Below, piece after piece: positions 48,964 through 60,399 of a stretch of 64,000 nucleotides of DNA. The DNA comes from Riptortus pedestris. Its lineage: Eukaryota > Arthropoda > Insecta > Hemiptera > Alydidae. A program made the translations under genes and the position numbers. The stretch lies in NCBI GenBank assembly GCA_019009955.1, contig CM032228.1:207482501-207546500 (forward strand), given 5' to 3'. Below the pieces are notes generated by a model. The model had not been told where the DNA came from and did not search any database. It worked only from the letters and a program-made list of their open reading frames with translations. Numbering within the stretch: position 1 is the stretch's first letter; each line of letters begins with the position of its first letter.

Positions 48964-49081
48964 CGGCACTGCACTGTCCTTTACTTCGCGGCACTGCACT
49001 GTCCTTTACTTCGCGGCACTACACTGTCTTAAACACGGCACTAAACTGTTACTTACAGTCACGGCACAACACTGTTCTTCT
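48964..49081 (-). repeat. Short tandem repeat around ggcactgcactgtc
   Basis: Two exact 25-bp units (48965-48989 and 48990-49014) followed by about three diverged ones sharing ggcac..cactgt. It lies just downstream of the TATA/initiator, so it would be in the transcribed leader. Confidence 0.85.
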
Positions 49082-49156
49082 TATAAAAACACTTTACCGC
49101 ACTGCACTAAGTCGCACTGTAGCACTGATGTGAACATCAAGACAGGTGAGAATAAA

Positions 49157-49190
49157 ACTGACTCGCTCGCGGCTAGCCCTTCTTTATATA
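49157..49190 (-). promoter_or_regulatory. TATA plus TCAGT initiator
   Basis: tatataaag is followed by TCAGT with the A 31 bases from the first T of the TATA box, the ideal RNA polymerase II core spacing. Transcription would run toward lower coordinates. Confidence 0.6.
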
Positions 49191-49918
49191 GGGCGGCGGC
49201 ATACATCAAAGGGGAATTGTCTGGACTCTTCGACGTCTGGCTGGAAGGTACTGGTCGGACCTAGAACATTCTGTCGGTTTCTTTGATCTACGTCACACTT
49301 TCCAAATACGCGACTCTCTCTCTCTCCCTCTCTCTCTCTGAAAGATTATTCATGTATTTAATTTTCGCAACAATATTCTTCTGATGGAAAATGTTAAGTA
49401 ACTAATCTTGCTGATAGACTAGTATCATGGAGTTGTTTTATAAGTGTTTTTCTAAAGCGAAAATGAATTAATGAAGCTACCTGTTGCAGCTCATGTAATT
49501 TTCACAATGAGCTATTATAGCATTCAATATCTCTAAGCTTAAATTCCAATCCCTGTTTCATTGGGTTCTTGGAGGAGAGAAATGCTGAACGACGTCGACT
49601 TCAAAACACACATTCATCAATATCTTCATTAATATTGCTTTTATCGAGAAATTGTAAAATAAATAATAATAATAATTGTGTTCAAAATAACGATTACGGT
49701 TCTAAAATATTTTTTTTTTTTTTTTACATATACGATTAGTTAAGTTTTTACATCTGATTTAATTGACTTTGAGGGACAAAGAGACTTTATTCGTGTTCTA
49801 TGGGAATGCCGTCAATAGGATTGAAAAACTCTTTGTACATTTATTAAGAGTATAAATATTCTAAACACGCATTAAATAGTTAATAGCATTGACTGGCTTG
49901 GGGGCATACATGTAGATT

Positions 49919-50359
49919 AAAAAAGTCCGTCACGCAGGGACTGCGTAAACTAAGCAGATTTCCCACGTGAAGTTATACAATAGAGAAATCTCCATACGAG
50001 AGCCGAACAGTTACGGCAAAGGGCCGAACTAGCTTTTGGCGGGAAACTTAGTCATCCGTTACTGCCCAAATTTAATAAACATGCAAATATCTCGGTTAAT
50101 ATTTAAGATAGGGAAGAAATGTATAGAACAATATTTATAGTGAATTTGATTTACAATAAGATTGGTTTAATACCATTTTTCGATCCGACGTATGGTAACG
50201 GAGATATTTCGAATTTTCGAAAATCCTCCCTTTAAAACCCCCCTCCCACTGGTCCGATTTCAGCCATTAACGAACTTGATCTGTCTTTTTGCATAAAACG
50301 TTTAAATATAGAGTTTGGTAACGATCAAACAAAAATTGCGACCGCTAGAGGGTTAACAG

Positions 50360-50413
<54 letters not shown>

Positions 50414-50530
50414 GAACGGACCTCATTTCCGTCATCTCCTGGGTAGGATCGATGGACATTTGAAGAAAATTTTCGAAAACCGCGTCATGAGTACGACCTC
50501 AATAGCTGATTTCCCTTAAGGGAAATCTGC
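49919..50530 (-). repeat. Family A dispersed repeat, minus strand
   Basis: aaaaaagtccgtcacgcagg, hairpin, ctaagcagatttcccacg, central tggtaacggagatatttcga block, C-rich tract, gaccgctagagggttaacag, (TA)n at about 50365-50408, and the perfect palindrome at 50508-50527. Same orientation as the copies at 43423 and 10989. Confidence 0.9.
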
Positions 50531-50772
50531 TAAAATATATTCGGAAATGTACTCGCTGGTATTTGTTTATCGAAGACTTTAAAATAACAAATGTTTTTTA
50601 ATATTTAATACTTTTTAATTGTAAAGTTCGGTCACCTATAAAATGTTCCAACCTCCCCTCCACACCCCTCCCACCCACCTAACATGTTGCCTCCTAACAA
50701 GAAAGATTTTATGAAATTAGGTTTTAACTATGATCTACGATTTCAATGTACAAATACAAACCAAATATCGTG

Positions 50773-51100
50773 AATTTATTTTTAGCCATAAAAAATTAAC
50801 GACTGTAACTAATTCTAATTGATTATTTGATTACAAAGGGGCTAGACAAGAAAAGACATTTTTCCAAGACAGTGGTGACTTAAAAAAAATCCAAATAAGT
50901 ATTATAAAAAATATTACTTTTTTTGAAAAATACCGAATGGGACATTTAAGTATTAAAATCCTAAATTACATATGTACTACTAAGATCAAAAATCCTTTAG
51001 TTTTAAGAACTTATTTCCAAATATAATGACAAAATACTGATAATTATGTTTTTCCAGGGCAAATTATTTAATATAAAACAAATTATAAGGCATGTTTTAC
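50773..51100 (-). repeat. Right arm of 327-bp inverted repeat pair
   Basis: Reverse complement of 44523-44849. The outer edges are aatttatttttagccataa and catgttttac. Confidence 0.85.
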
Positions 51101-51428
51101 ACCAAGGACTTACTTTAAATTTTGATGTAAAGATGAATTTCAAGTAGGTATACGAATAATTTGTCAATGCGTTTTAAGAAATAATTCAAATAAAAATATA
51201 GGACTAGTGCCTAGAGCTAAAAGGGTCTCAGGCAGCATTTAAAGACCGATTTTCTATGGCTTCAATATAGTAATTGTGTCTATTAAAATTGTTAAGAGGT
51301 TCTTTTTAACAATCGAAAATACACTTCTCCCTATAAATTCAATTGCACGATCCAGAACTCATGGTAAACAGAGAACAGCTTCGAACTTGAAGCTAGGGGG
51401 ATGTAGGGTAATAATGAAATATAAACAA
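51101..51428. other. Flank of the Helitron, nothing recognised
   Basis: Unassigned DNA up to the insertion point. The base before the element (51428) is A, which reads T on the element strand, as expected for A|T insertion. Confidence 0.5.
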
Positions 51429-51439
51429 CTAGCAAACCC

Positions 51440-51457
51440 GGCGAACTCCGTTTCGCC
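51440..51457 (-). terminator. Helitron 3' subterminal hairpin
   Basis: Palindrome ggcgaactccgtttcgcc with 6-bp arms, positioned just inside the CTAG end. In Helitrons this structure marks the end of rolling-circle transfer; it is a transposition terminator, not a transcription terminator. Confidence 0.85.
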
Positions 51458-51692
51458 ACCAGATGGCTTCGTTTTATGTAACATTTTGTTTGGTGATTAA
51501 AAGATTAAGACAATTTTTTTTTTGTTTTATATTTGAAAAGGAAAAATTGATTTCATTTCACAACAGTAATGAATTCATTTCGATTACAAAAATGAAAGTG
51601 TTATTTAGTTGAACTTCTCTAAGTAAATGAAAGTGAATCCAAAGTAAATACTGAATCGAAGCGTTATACGTGTCCGCAAATTATCCGTTTCA

Positions 51693-54600
51693 TTAAAGTG
51701 CTCTTTGGTAAACCACATTTTTTGTTTTTTGGTCTGACGTTAACACAAACAAAGCGGATGGTTTCCCAACTCGTGAACACGCAACGTATAACTGCCCATG
51801 TGAAAAACAATGATTTTCCAAATTTATCCCGCAAACACTAAGCGATTGGCCTTGCGACATGTTAATTGTCATTGCGAACGCAAGGCGAACTGGAAATTGC
51901 AATCGTTTGAAGTCAAACGGAAGGTCAGTCGGAATCATTGGAGGAATACATACAATTTCACCTGCGTACTTTCCGTTAATAATGGTTGCCTCAATCAAAT
52001 TCGGCATAAGTCTTTTTACCGAAAGTCGAGTACCGTTGCAAAGTCGCGGTGGATTCAAATTACGCAATATCATAATAACTGTACCAACTTTGAGTTGCAA
52101 GTTATGTGGTGGAAATCCTGGTAACTCCAGTGAGTTCAAAAACTCCGTTGGATAATTTACTACATCATCGGGATTTGTTATGGAATCAACGGATTTGTAT
52201 GTCACCAAATCGCCAGCAATTTTTGATTGAATGGTGAAATTCAGTGCGTGTACATCATTATTCTTTGCGGCAAGAATTGCTCGTTGACTGAACCAAGCAT
52301 AATTCTAATAATTCTCACTAATGTTTGGGAAAACATTTTCAATAAGAGCTAATTGAGAGTCTACTAATCGGCAAAAGTCGTTGGTAAGAGTAATTAATCC
52401 AGATGTCGCATCAACTGGGACTTTTCCATTTCCAACAGCTAACAATTGTTTGGAAAATTGTGCAGCACTTTGATCATTTTGAAGTTGAACTCTCATATTA
52501 GTGGTTAGCGATAATGTTTTTACGTTATTCCATAAAGGTGATTCCTTCAGGCAAGCATTCAATTCATCTGCAGGCGTTCCACGGGGAATTACTGGCAACG
52601 TCTGCCTGAAATCGCCTGCCAACAATATCATCAAGCCGCCAAAGATGTTGTTATTTCGCCGAAGATCCTTCAGTGTGAAGTTAAGTGCTTCAAGTGACTT
52701 CTTATGTGCCATTGTGCACTCATCCCAAACAATGAGCTTGCATTGCATCAACAATTTTCCCATTGCACTGGATCGGGAAATATTGCATGTTGGAGTATCA
52801 ATTGTGTTTAAATTGATTGGCAACTTAAGCGCAGTATGTGCAGTACGACATGCATCTAGATGAGTCGCCGCAATTCCAGATGATGCTAACGCCAAAGCTA
52901 TGTCACATCTTGATCGAATAGTGGCCAAAATCAATGAAATGACAAATGTTTTCCCTGTTCCTCCAGGTGCGTCCAGGAAGAATAGACCACCAGTATTATT
53001 GTCCACCGCTTGCATTAATGTTTCGTATACTTGTTTTTGCTGTTCATTCAGCAACGGCACATTATTTCGAACGAATTCCTGCAATGTATCAACATTGTAT
53101 TGCAGCTCTCGATTTAATTCTCGATAATCGATTTGGCGCAATCATTCCTACTTCAATCAGTAGCTTGTTTGCAATAGTCAAGCATTGATCCTCAATCAGA
53201 ATCAATCATTGTAGATTTCATCGGTTATTTGGATGTCAGGATTATTCGTTTGAATGCGCAAGCGATGCAAGATATCTTCACATATGTCGTCTTTGTATTT
53301 GTTCCATAACTGAATTGGGTGTGAAGGAAAACATGTGGTGATGATAATTGCGAACAGTGTTCGTATTTGGTACGCATTTGATGAAACAACTGAATCCGCA
53401 ATTGTTAAATCCCAATGAGAATCGCTCTCCAGCAAACCCAATAGTTGACATGCTTCTCGATATGTTTGGCATTGGTGGCCATTCACAGTTTTCAAATGCG
53501 CAAATGATTTTGGTCCACGTACATTTACCAACAGCAGTCGCAAATAAAAACATTCATCATTTCTAGGATGAACAGTATACATGCGACCTAGTGCATCAGT
53601 GGAAAACACCTGTGGCCAAACTGGGGTTCCTTGTTTGCGACGTTGGAATTTCTTTGTTGATTGATTCCAAGTGTAATACTTGGGCATTTCAACGTACAAC
53701 AGCGTCGCTGCGAATGGATCTGCTTCACACATTGCAAAGAAGCTAGTCAATGTTGTCAATGGTGGTCTCAGCTCGTTGTGCCGCATTAGCCTCAGTGAAG
53801 TAAACTCTTTGGCCATTTTCCAAATGCACTGCTAAATGTACAACTGTGGGATATCTTTCATGAATTTGAAATGACAATAATCGCCACAGTGCTTCATTAG
53901 TACTGACGTATCTGCCCATTTGGAAGTTGCTGATTTCGTCATTCGCATTTTCCGACGCAATACCAAACACAGCCATGTCGCTGCCTTTTGTGACGTACTT
54001 GCACAAATATTTGATTGATTTGGCCGAATGACAACTCTCAACGTTTGCATGTGTTTCGAAAATTCGTGATAGCAGCGGGCAATATGGTACAATGAATTCA
54101 TTTCCGATCTCAATCTCTTGATTTTGAACTTTAACTTTGATAGTTCGACCATTATCTTCTTTTGAACGCCGACGATAAACTGGATATCCATCGTTCCCTG
54201 TGACTGTTTCAGCAACTAACGGTCGCGGATATCGTTTTGTGCACTTTCCATCAGCCATGCAAGGTGATAATGGATTTAATGCACCGCACGGTCCATGCAT
54301 CATCTGTCATCACAATGTCGTGTAGATGGGGATCAGTGACTGGATCAGGAATTTCAGCTGATATGATGTCATCCACTTCATTTGAATGTAATTTGTTCAG
54401 CAACCAAATTAGGATATGAGCATGTGGTAGTCCACGCTTCTGCCATTCCACCGAGTACATATAACAACGTGTGTCACCAAAAACTCGATACTTAGTAAGC
54501 ACATCCATCATAACCTTGAGTTTTTGCTGAAATACTCTGGCGATTATGTCATGGCGATCTTGCGGTTTTTGGCTCGGTTCCAACTCACGTTCAATTTCCG

Positions 54601-55930
54601 CCCACTTCGGATTGCATGTGAACGTAATAAATAAATCCGGAGTTCCATAATTTCGCACGTACGTCATAGCCTCTTGAGCGTATTTGTGCATGTGGCGTGG
54701 GCTTCCGATATAAGATGATGGGAGAATCGTCAGACGTCCAATATTCTGAACATCACCATCTGAATGAATAGCATCACGCAAGTGTATGTAGTCCTCAGAT
54801 CGTAGCTTTGCCTGATTGAATCGGATAAACGCTAAACGTTCGGTCTCGACTTTGACATACATGTCGACGTAATTCACGAAGTAGTAATTAACGATGTGTC
54901 TCGTTTACACGATGCATGATATTGCTTCTTCGCTGAACGACAATGTCTCGCGATTTAGTTGGATCGCCAACAATAATTGCAGCAACATCATTAACGGTGG
55001 GTGCATTGAATCTTTGCACATGTTCACCTGTTGGGGTACAATCTGCTCTTATGACAAATTTGTGCGTATCCAAAGGCATTCGTTCCAATGCTGTTTTGAA
55101 CATATTAACCACAGCATTATTAGCGTGAAAACATGCTTGCAACTGTTCAATAATTCGTCTCTTTAACTGTTGTGTTCCCTGTATATTGCACCGCACATTC
55201 AGCTGATCCACCATCGACGAAATGAAATATATTTGCAGAAATTGATGCGGTTCTTCCGGGGTTTGGCACCACTGAGCCATGCAAATGATATATTTGTCCT
55301 TGTATCTGTAATTGCAAACAATCATTTGTTAAGAATACGGTGTAACTTCTGATCGTGTGATGGTGTAGTGTGTGGTGTATATGTAGTTGTTATGTGTTGC
55401 AATTCATTGTGTTGGTGTGAGTGATTGGTTATGTGTGTTGTATCTTTTACCTTGCAAGTCGGCATGAAGCCGCCTTCTCGAATGATATTAGCTCCAAAGG
55501 AAGTCATGCGAAAGCAGTTATTGTATTCAAGGATGTGTTGAAGAAAATGGCTGGAATCGGGATCACTTCCATCGAACAATGGTTTCAGTGGCTGTGGTGG
55601 TGTAAGTAATGGATCCAGTTTGACTTTTCCACTTGCGCAGCACAATCCAGCCGTTTCTCTTTTGAACTTTAACGCATTGCAATACCGGCATATAGTCGTC
55701 ATTGGTCCGATATCTAAATTTTCATCATCACTGTAGTTCGCAGTGGGATCATATTGGAATGCCATGCGATTGTATGATGCCAATGATCTTCGTGTGCTCA
55801 CGCGTTGTCTCAATCGGGCATTTTCTCTTATTATATTTTGTCTTTCTTCGCTTAAGTTCTGTGAATACACTTGTTGCTGGCTTGCATGTCTTGTGCGGCG
55901 GCCGATGTTCGCAAGTCGTCCTCTAGGCAT
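51693..55930 (-). pseudogene. Helitron Rep-helicase, broken
   Basis: Start ATG at 55930 (MPRGRLANIGRRTRHASQQQ). N-terminal Cys-rich region (ICRYCNALKF, LCCASGK). Rep domain: TFTCNPKW (about 54625), HUH motif PHAHILIWL (His at 54424-54416), and the two-Tyr motif KYLCKYVTKG (about 54010). Then a Pif1-type helicase: Walker A GGTGKT (52964-52947), Walker B VWDE (about 52725), LLAGDFRQTLPV, and the C-terminal SQGQSL and GQLYVACSRV, stopping at 51693. Breaks: frame shifts near 55255, 54290, 53765, 53200 and 53120, one TAG at 52302, and an apparent loss of the usual YDALQYP block near 54880. One TINKSQGQ-type Lys is Met. A 145-bp intron-like gap lies at 55306-55450. In life this would nick, unwind and rejoin DNA for rolling-circle transposition; this copy cannot. 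Confidence 0.9.
55306..55450 (-). other. Probable intron in the Helitron gene
   Basis: On the minus strand the frame runs to PTCK (codon 160), then gtaaaag at 55450, and re-enters at attacag|ata (55305) as IQGQIYHLHGS, the expected next block of Helitron proteins. The gap is 145 bases, starts GT, ends AG, falls in phase 0, and encodes an His/Thr-rich non-conserved sequence with a stop. Confidence 0.7.
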
Positions 55931-56771
55931 TTTGGACTATGGACAGAGTGGTGAATTTAACCTCAAATGCACGATCCACATAATTTACACAGTTCAACTT
56001 ACCACCTTAAAGACAAATGCCTGCTGTTGAAATTTAATAAACATTTGCACAATACACGTGGTTGATTTGATGGTTTCCAATTGAAATGTTAGGAAACAAA
56101 TAACTTATTTTTTTTACTTTTTTTTTTCACAATTTACCGTTTTGTCACATGAAATTAACTGAGCAGAGAACAATGAGCAGCTGTCAAACAATGTATCACG
56201 CACCGGCGACATCTACTTAAAATATTGGTTTGTAGTACATGCTATGTATCAGAGATGGCGCTGCATGTGAAACATATGTTTATTAAACTGCAAACAGATA
56301 AATGTTCAAATGTTTATTTATTCAACAGATAAATAGAATAGGCAATAGACCTATAATTTAAAATTAATATTTATTGTGCAATTTTTATTGTTACTTATAT
56401 TAATACCTTTCTGCGGTATTGATTGCTTAATTATTGGCAAATTTTTGTTCGTTTTGATTTAATAAATACAGGTTAAGTAAGTATGCAATATACAATGAAT
56501 GATAGTATAATGAGGTATTTTCCAATAACAGCTGTTACTTTTCTGTACTTTGCGTACTCCAAACGATGCACTGAAAACACAGGTTATTTTAACAGTATAA
56601 TGAAAAAAGATTTTCCCGCTTGACAGTAGAATTTTTTTCTGAAATTTCTTTGCTATAAACCTCACGGAGACCGAGACCTTTCCAACGAATGCAAAACCGT
56701 GGAAATCGGTTTCATGCGTTCTGGAGTTATAGCGTCAGGAAGGAAAACCCGACTTATTTTTATATAGTAGA
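55931..56771 (-). other. Helitron 5' leader
   Basis: Non-coding left part of the element, 841 bases, AT-rich. The first 130 bases on the element strand (gggttttccttcctgacgct, tccagaacgc, tttccacggttttgc) are of the conserved Helitron 5' type. Short frames inside are not supported. Confidence 0.8.
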
Positions 56772-58548
56772 TTAACGCAAATTTTTAAAGATTGTTTGCA
56801 TTAGATGCCAAGTAAAGCTTTGCAAAGTTGTTTGTTCAAAATAATATTTAATATAAAATACTCTTTAACTAAGCAGGTTTCACCTACTGGGAAAAAAAAT
56901 ACTTTGACATAATCGCACGCTCTATTCATTAATTCCTCCTTCAGAAAAAAAAACTACGTAAACATGACTTGAAATTTGATTTGTATAGACCTTTTTTAGA
57001 GATGTGATAGGCTTAAGTGAAAATATCATGAGTACAGGGGATCATCTGAAAGATGAAACACTAGATGTAACAATATGTGAGCTGAAAAATACAATTTTAG
57101 GGCATTGTACACCAATATAATATGTTCCATTTTCCAATCCTATGCTTCGAACAGAGATATTTACGATATTTCATTGAGCTTCTTTCGTACTCCTCTATCT
57201 AGTCCAATTTTAACAGAATTAATACATGAAAAAAAAGTAGCTGGCAAACTAAGCAGATTTCCCAACTTCTACAATTCTACTACAAAGACGTAATTTATTA
57301 TCCTATTCTCTATTTCTGCCATAAGGTGCCTATGTGAACAGGAGTTGAAATAATATCAGATGTTTATTGATGGATCTACTTTAATTGAAAATTGCACATA
57401 TTGCAATGAAAGAAAAATGTTTAGAACATGTGCAATAAGTACTTTACACTATCAACAATAAAATATTAAGAGAAATATGGAAAAAGTCACTATTTAAAAA
57501 AAGTTTTAGAAAGATAATGATAAGACAGAATACTCATTGAAACCATTATTTTGATTAATGCTAATGTAATAAATAAAATTAAATAACAAATATGATCAAT
57601 TATCCACAAATATGCTATGCACGTTGTAAAAAGCTCAGCTTACGCAGTCCTTCCGTAAAAGACTTTATTAGCAGATTTCCCCATGGGGAAGTCCAGTATT
57701 TATTTTTTCAGTTCCATTGAACTAAAGGTAAATGAGTATAGAAATTTCATAGAATCTCAATTATAAGTCTGGAGCGTGGGTGCTACAGTAAGAAGTTGAT
57801 GGATTTCCTTCTACTAATCTCCCACTCACCATTATATAGGTCGAGCCCTATTTACGATTTTTTCACATTTCTCTTAACGAAAATCAATTATTTGGGGAGT
57901 AATATTCAACACAAAATAAGGCCTGTTAAAATTTAAATATATATATAAAACAACTTATCTGTCATGAAGAAAAGTCTCACATACATTTATACAAACATAC
58001 CAATTCATATTTACTCCGAAGCTAATCAGGTCGTTATTTTTATAATAAAAGTTTAAAATAATACATACATGATTAAAAGGCTATTCGAAAGGTAATATAA
58101 TACTGAGTGAAAGCAAGAGAGACGGCTAGGATCCCTTTCAAAGCGAACAGCCTTAATGCAAGCGGAAAGGAACCTAAGCCAGCAGAGACAACGTGATTAG
58201 TCCAGCAATATTAGACCTGCTATCGCTCTTTCTATTTAAACTCCCGGGACTAAGGACTTTATCCACCTTGATTTCCTGCCATTTAAGGAGAAGCTTAGCA
58301 GCTAATACAATCATCTAGAGGAATCTGACTGCTATTGTGAGTTAACGCCTTTATTTGACTTCCTTCACATTAAGACTAATTATGTATGCCCTGTTTCCCC
58401 CCATACAGGATATTTGTTAGCTCATATTGACAAGAAATGGGAATATATAAAAGTTATATGGTTTCTACGCCACCTGTTGAAGATGACTAAGAGGCCCAAC
58501 TACTGCACAGCTAAATAGGATACGTCCCACCATTCACTCGCACTCCAC
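56772..58548. other. No gene recognised; family A junction inside
   Basis: AT-rich DNA. The base next to the Helitron (56772) reads A on the element strand. Apart from the short family A junction at 57628-57700 nothing is supported. Confidence 0.5.
57628..57700 (+). repeat. Family A right end joined to left end
   Basis: A decayed right end (cagcttacgcagtccttccg, aaaagacttta) runs directly into a left-end palindrome (gatttccccatggggaagtc), with only about two bases between. The inner parts of both copies are missing. Confidence 0.6.
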
Positions 58549-58550
58549 CC

Positions 58551-58554
58551 TCTC

Positions 58555-58652
<98 letters not shown>

Positions 58653-58741
58653 TCTCAGTCTCTCTCTCTCTCTCAGTCTCCTCTCTCTCTTCATCTCTCT
58701 CTCTCTCTCTAGTCTCAGTCTTCTCTGTCTCTGTCTCTCTA

Positions 58742-58823
<82 letters not shown>

Positions 58824-59340
58824 CATCCCTCTCTCTCTGTATCTCTCCTGTTTCTCCGCCTCTCTCTCTGTCTCTGTCTGTATTTGTCTGTCTGTCTGTC
58901 TGTTCCTGTCTGTCTGTCTGTCTCTCTCAGTCTCTCTCTGCTCTCTCTCTCCTCTCGCATCTCTTCTCTCTCTCTCTCTCTCTCTCTGTCTCCGCCTCTC
59001 TCTCTGTCTCTGTCTGTCTGTCTGTCTGACTCTGTCTCTCTCTCTCTCTCTCAGTCTCTCTCTGTCTATGTCTCTATTCTCTCTTCTCCGCCTCTCTCTC
59101 TGTCTCTCTCAGTCTCTCTCTGTCTCTGTCTCTCTCTGTCTGGTCCACTCTCTCTCTCTCTTTCTCTCTCTCTCTGTCTCCGCCTCTCTCTCTTGTCTCT
59201 TTATCTGTTAGTCTGTCTGTCTGTCTCTCTCCATCTCTTCTCTCTTAGTCTCTCTCTGTCTCTGTTCTCTTTCTCTCTCTAGCTCTCTCTTCTGTCTCTC
59301 TCAGTCTCTCTCGTCTCTTCTCTCTGTCTGTCACTCTCTT

Positions 59341-59375
<35 letters not shown>

Positions 59376-59385
59376 CTCTTTTCTC
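58551..59385. repeat. Long (TC)n/(TGTC)n pyrimidine tract
   Basis: About 835 bases almost purely C and T with G interruptions (tgtctgtctgtc blocks near 58557, 58885 and 59010). The long Ser/Leu and Arg/Glu frames across it are artefacts. Confidence 0.95.
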
Positions 59386-59484
59386 TTCATCATTAATGAC
59401 ATTTGTATATTTTAGTCTATATATATTTTAGTTTTCTGTTTGTATATTAGTTTTATTTATATTTTTAGTTTTATCATTATATGT

Positions 59485-59485
59485 C

Positions 59486-59521
<36 letters not shown>
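59485..59521. repeat. (TA)n microsatellite
   Basis: TA run following AT-rich sequence. Confidence 0.9.
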
Positions 59522-59524
<3 letters not shown>

Positions 59525-60189
59525 ATAGTTTATCTTTAAGTTTTTGGATAAGTTTTAATTTAATTTATAAGTAGTTTAGTTTGATTTATAGTAGTAGTAA
59601 CCAGTTTATAGTAAACATACATGACTATTGTCTGTAAGAGAGGACCATTGGTCCTATGACAATAAAAGCACCTATCTAACTATCTCTCTCTCTCTCTCTC
59701 TCATTCTCCATTGCCTTCATAGATTAACTGCTTTCGGAACATAATCTCTGACTTTTTTTTATATACGTCGTCAGGTTTTCTATCAAGTCATGAGGAATTA
59801 CTATTCGATTATTTTGAGCTTCATTGAATAGAATGCTTTTTGCGCCGAATAATATTCTTCATTCATAACTTTGTTTAGCTCTTTTGATACAAATGCATTA
59901 ACATAATTTAGAAATGAAGTGAGTACAACCTTTTCCTTTCCCAAAGCCTACTTGAATTACCTAAATCTTAATCTTTAATTCTGGAGAGGTAAATGTTCTG
60001 AAGTACGCATGCCAATCAAACCCTGGGTAAACCCGACTAGTTCGATCCTTAGGAGTCATAACATTGTGGTTTCGTAGACTTGACTTCATTACAGGGCTAG
60101 ATGTTCTTTCCAACCCGGCTTTCATCTCGTCACGTTTCATTATGATAGATTAAGGTAGCTCTACGGCTATCTTCTTCAGACAACTCATC
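59522..60189. other. No gene recognised
   Basis: A short (CT)n at about 59683-59702. No supported exon. Confidence 0.45.
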
Positions 60190-60317
60190 GCCACTATTGT
60201 TGATAAGAACGGGTCGCAGTCCGGGGCCTAAATTTGAACCCACGTTCGACGACGGAACGAAGAAATTAGCAATCTTTAGACCCCGGACTGCGTCCCATCC
60301 GGTTTGACAATAGTCGC
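60190..60317. repeat. Foldback with about 43-bp arms
   Basis: The arms 60190-60232 and 60275-60317 are imperfect reverse complements. The inner 18 bases (cgcagtccggggcctaaa) match with one difference, and the outer actattgt/acaatagt segment also pairs. The loop is 42 bases. GC content is higher than the surroundings. Confidence 0.75.
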
Positions 60318-60399
60318 GAAAGCCGGTTTGGTGAAGAATTCATGCCATTGATGAGTCGACCTTAGCAGATTCTGGAGGCAGCCAAAGTAAAGGCGAGGA

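Larger units (their letters stand above)
48690..49297 (-). mobile_element. Probable solo LTR
   Basis: On the minus strand it starts TGTGACGTAGATC at 49297, a usual LTR 5' end. It carries a TATA box (tatataaag, 49190-49182), an initiator TCAGT 31 bases downstream (A at 49159), a 120-base tandem-repeat region, and an aataaaa signal at about 48739. That is the U3-R-U5 order. The 3' boundary is uncertain (somewhere near 48650-48700), and no target duplication, primer site, gag or pol was found, hence solo LTR. A host promoter with a repetitive 5' UTR is the main alternative. Confidence 0.5.
51429..56771 (-). mobile_element. Near-complete Helitron
   Basis: On the minus strand the element begins TCTACTATATAAAAATAAG at 56771 and ends ...gccgggtttgCTAG at 51429, with host A before and host T after: the canonical A|TC...CTAG|T layout. 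A 6-bp-stem hairpin (ggcgaa/ttcgcc, 51440-51457) sits 8 bases inside the 3' end, as in known Helitrons. Length is 5343 bp. It carries one Rep-helicase gene. There is no sign of captured host exons. Confidence 0.92.

Noticed and set aside
51810..55926. Plus-strand frames across the Helitron
   Set aside because: They are antisense shadows of the Rep-helicase gene and show no domain.
56459..56665. 68-codon frame in the Helitron leader
   Set aside because: It lies in the conserved non-coding 5' part of the element and has no family resemblance.
58739..59282. Serine/leucine-rich proteins
   Set aside because: Translation of the pyrimidine tract.
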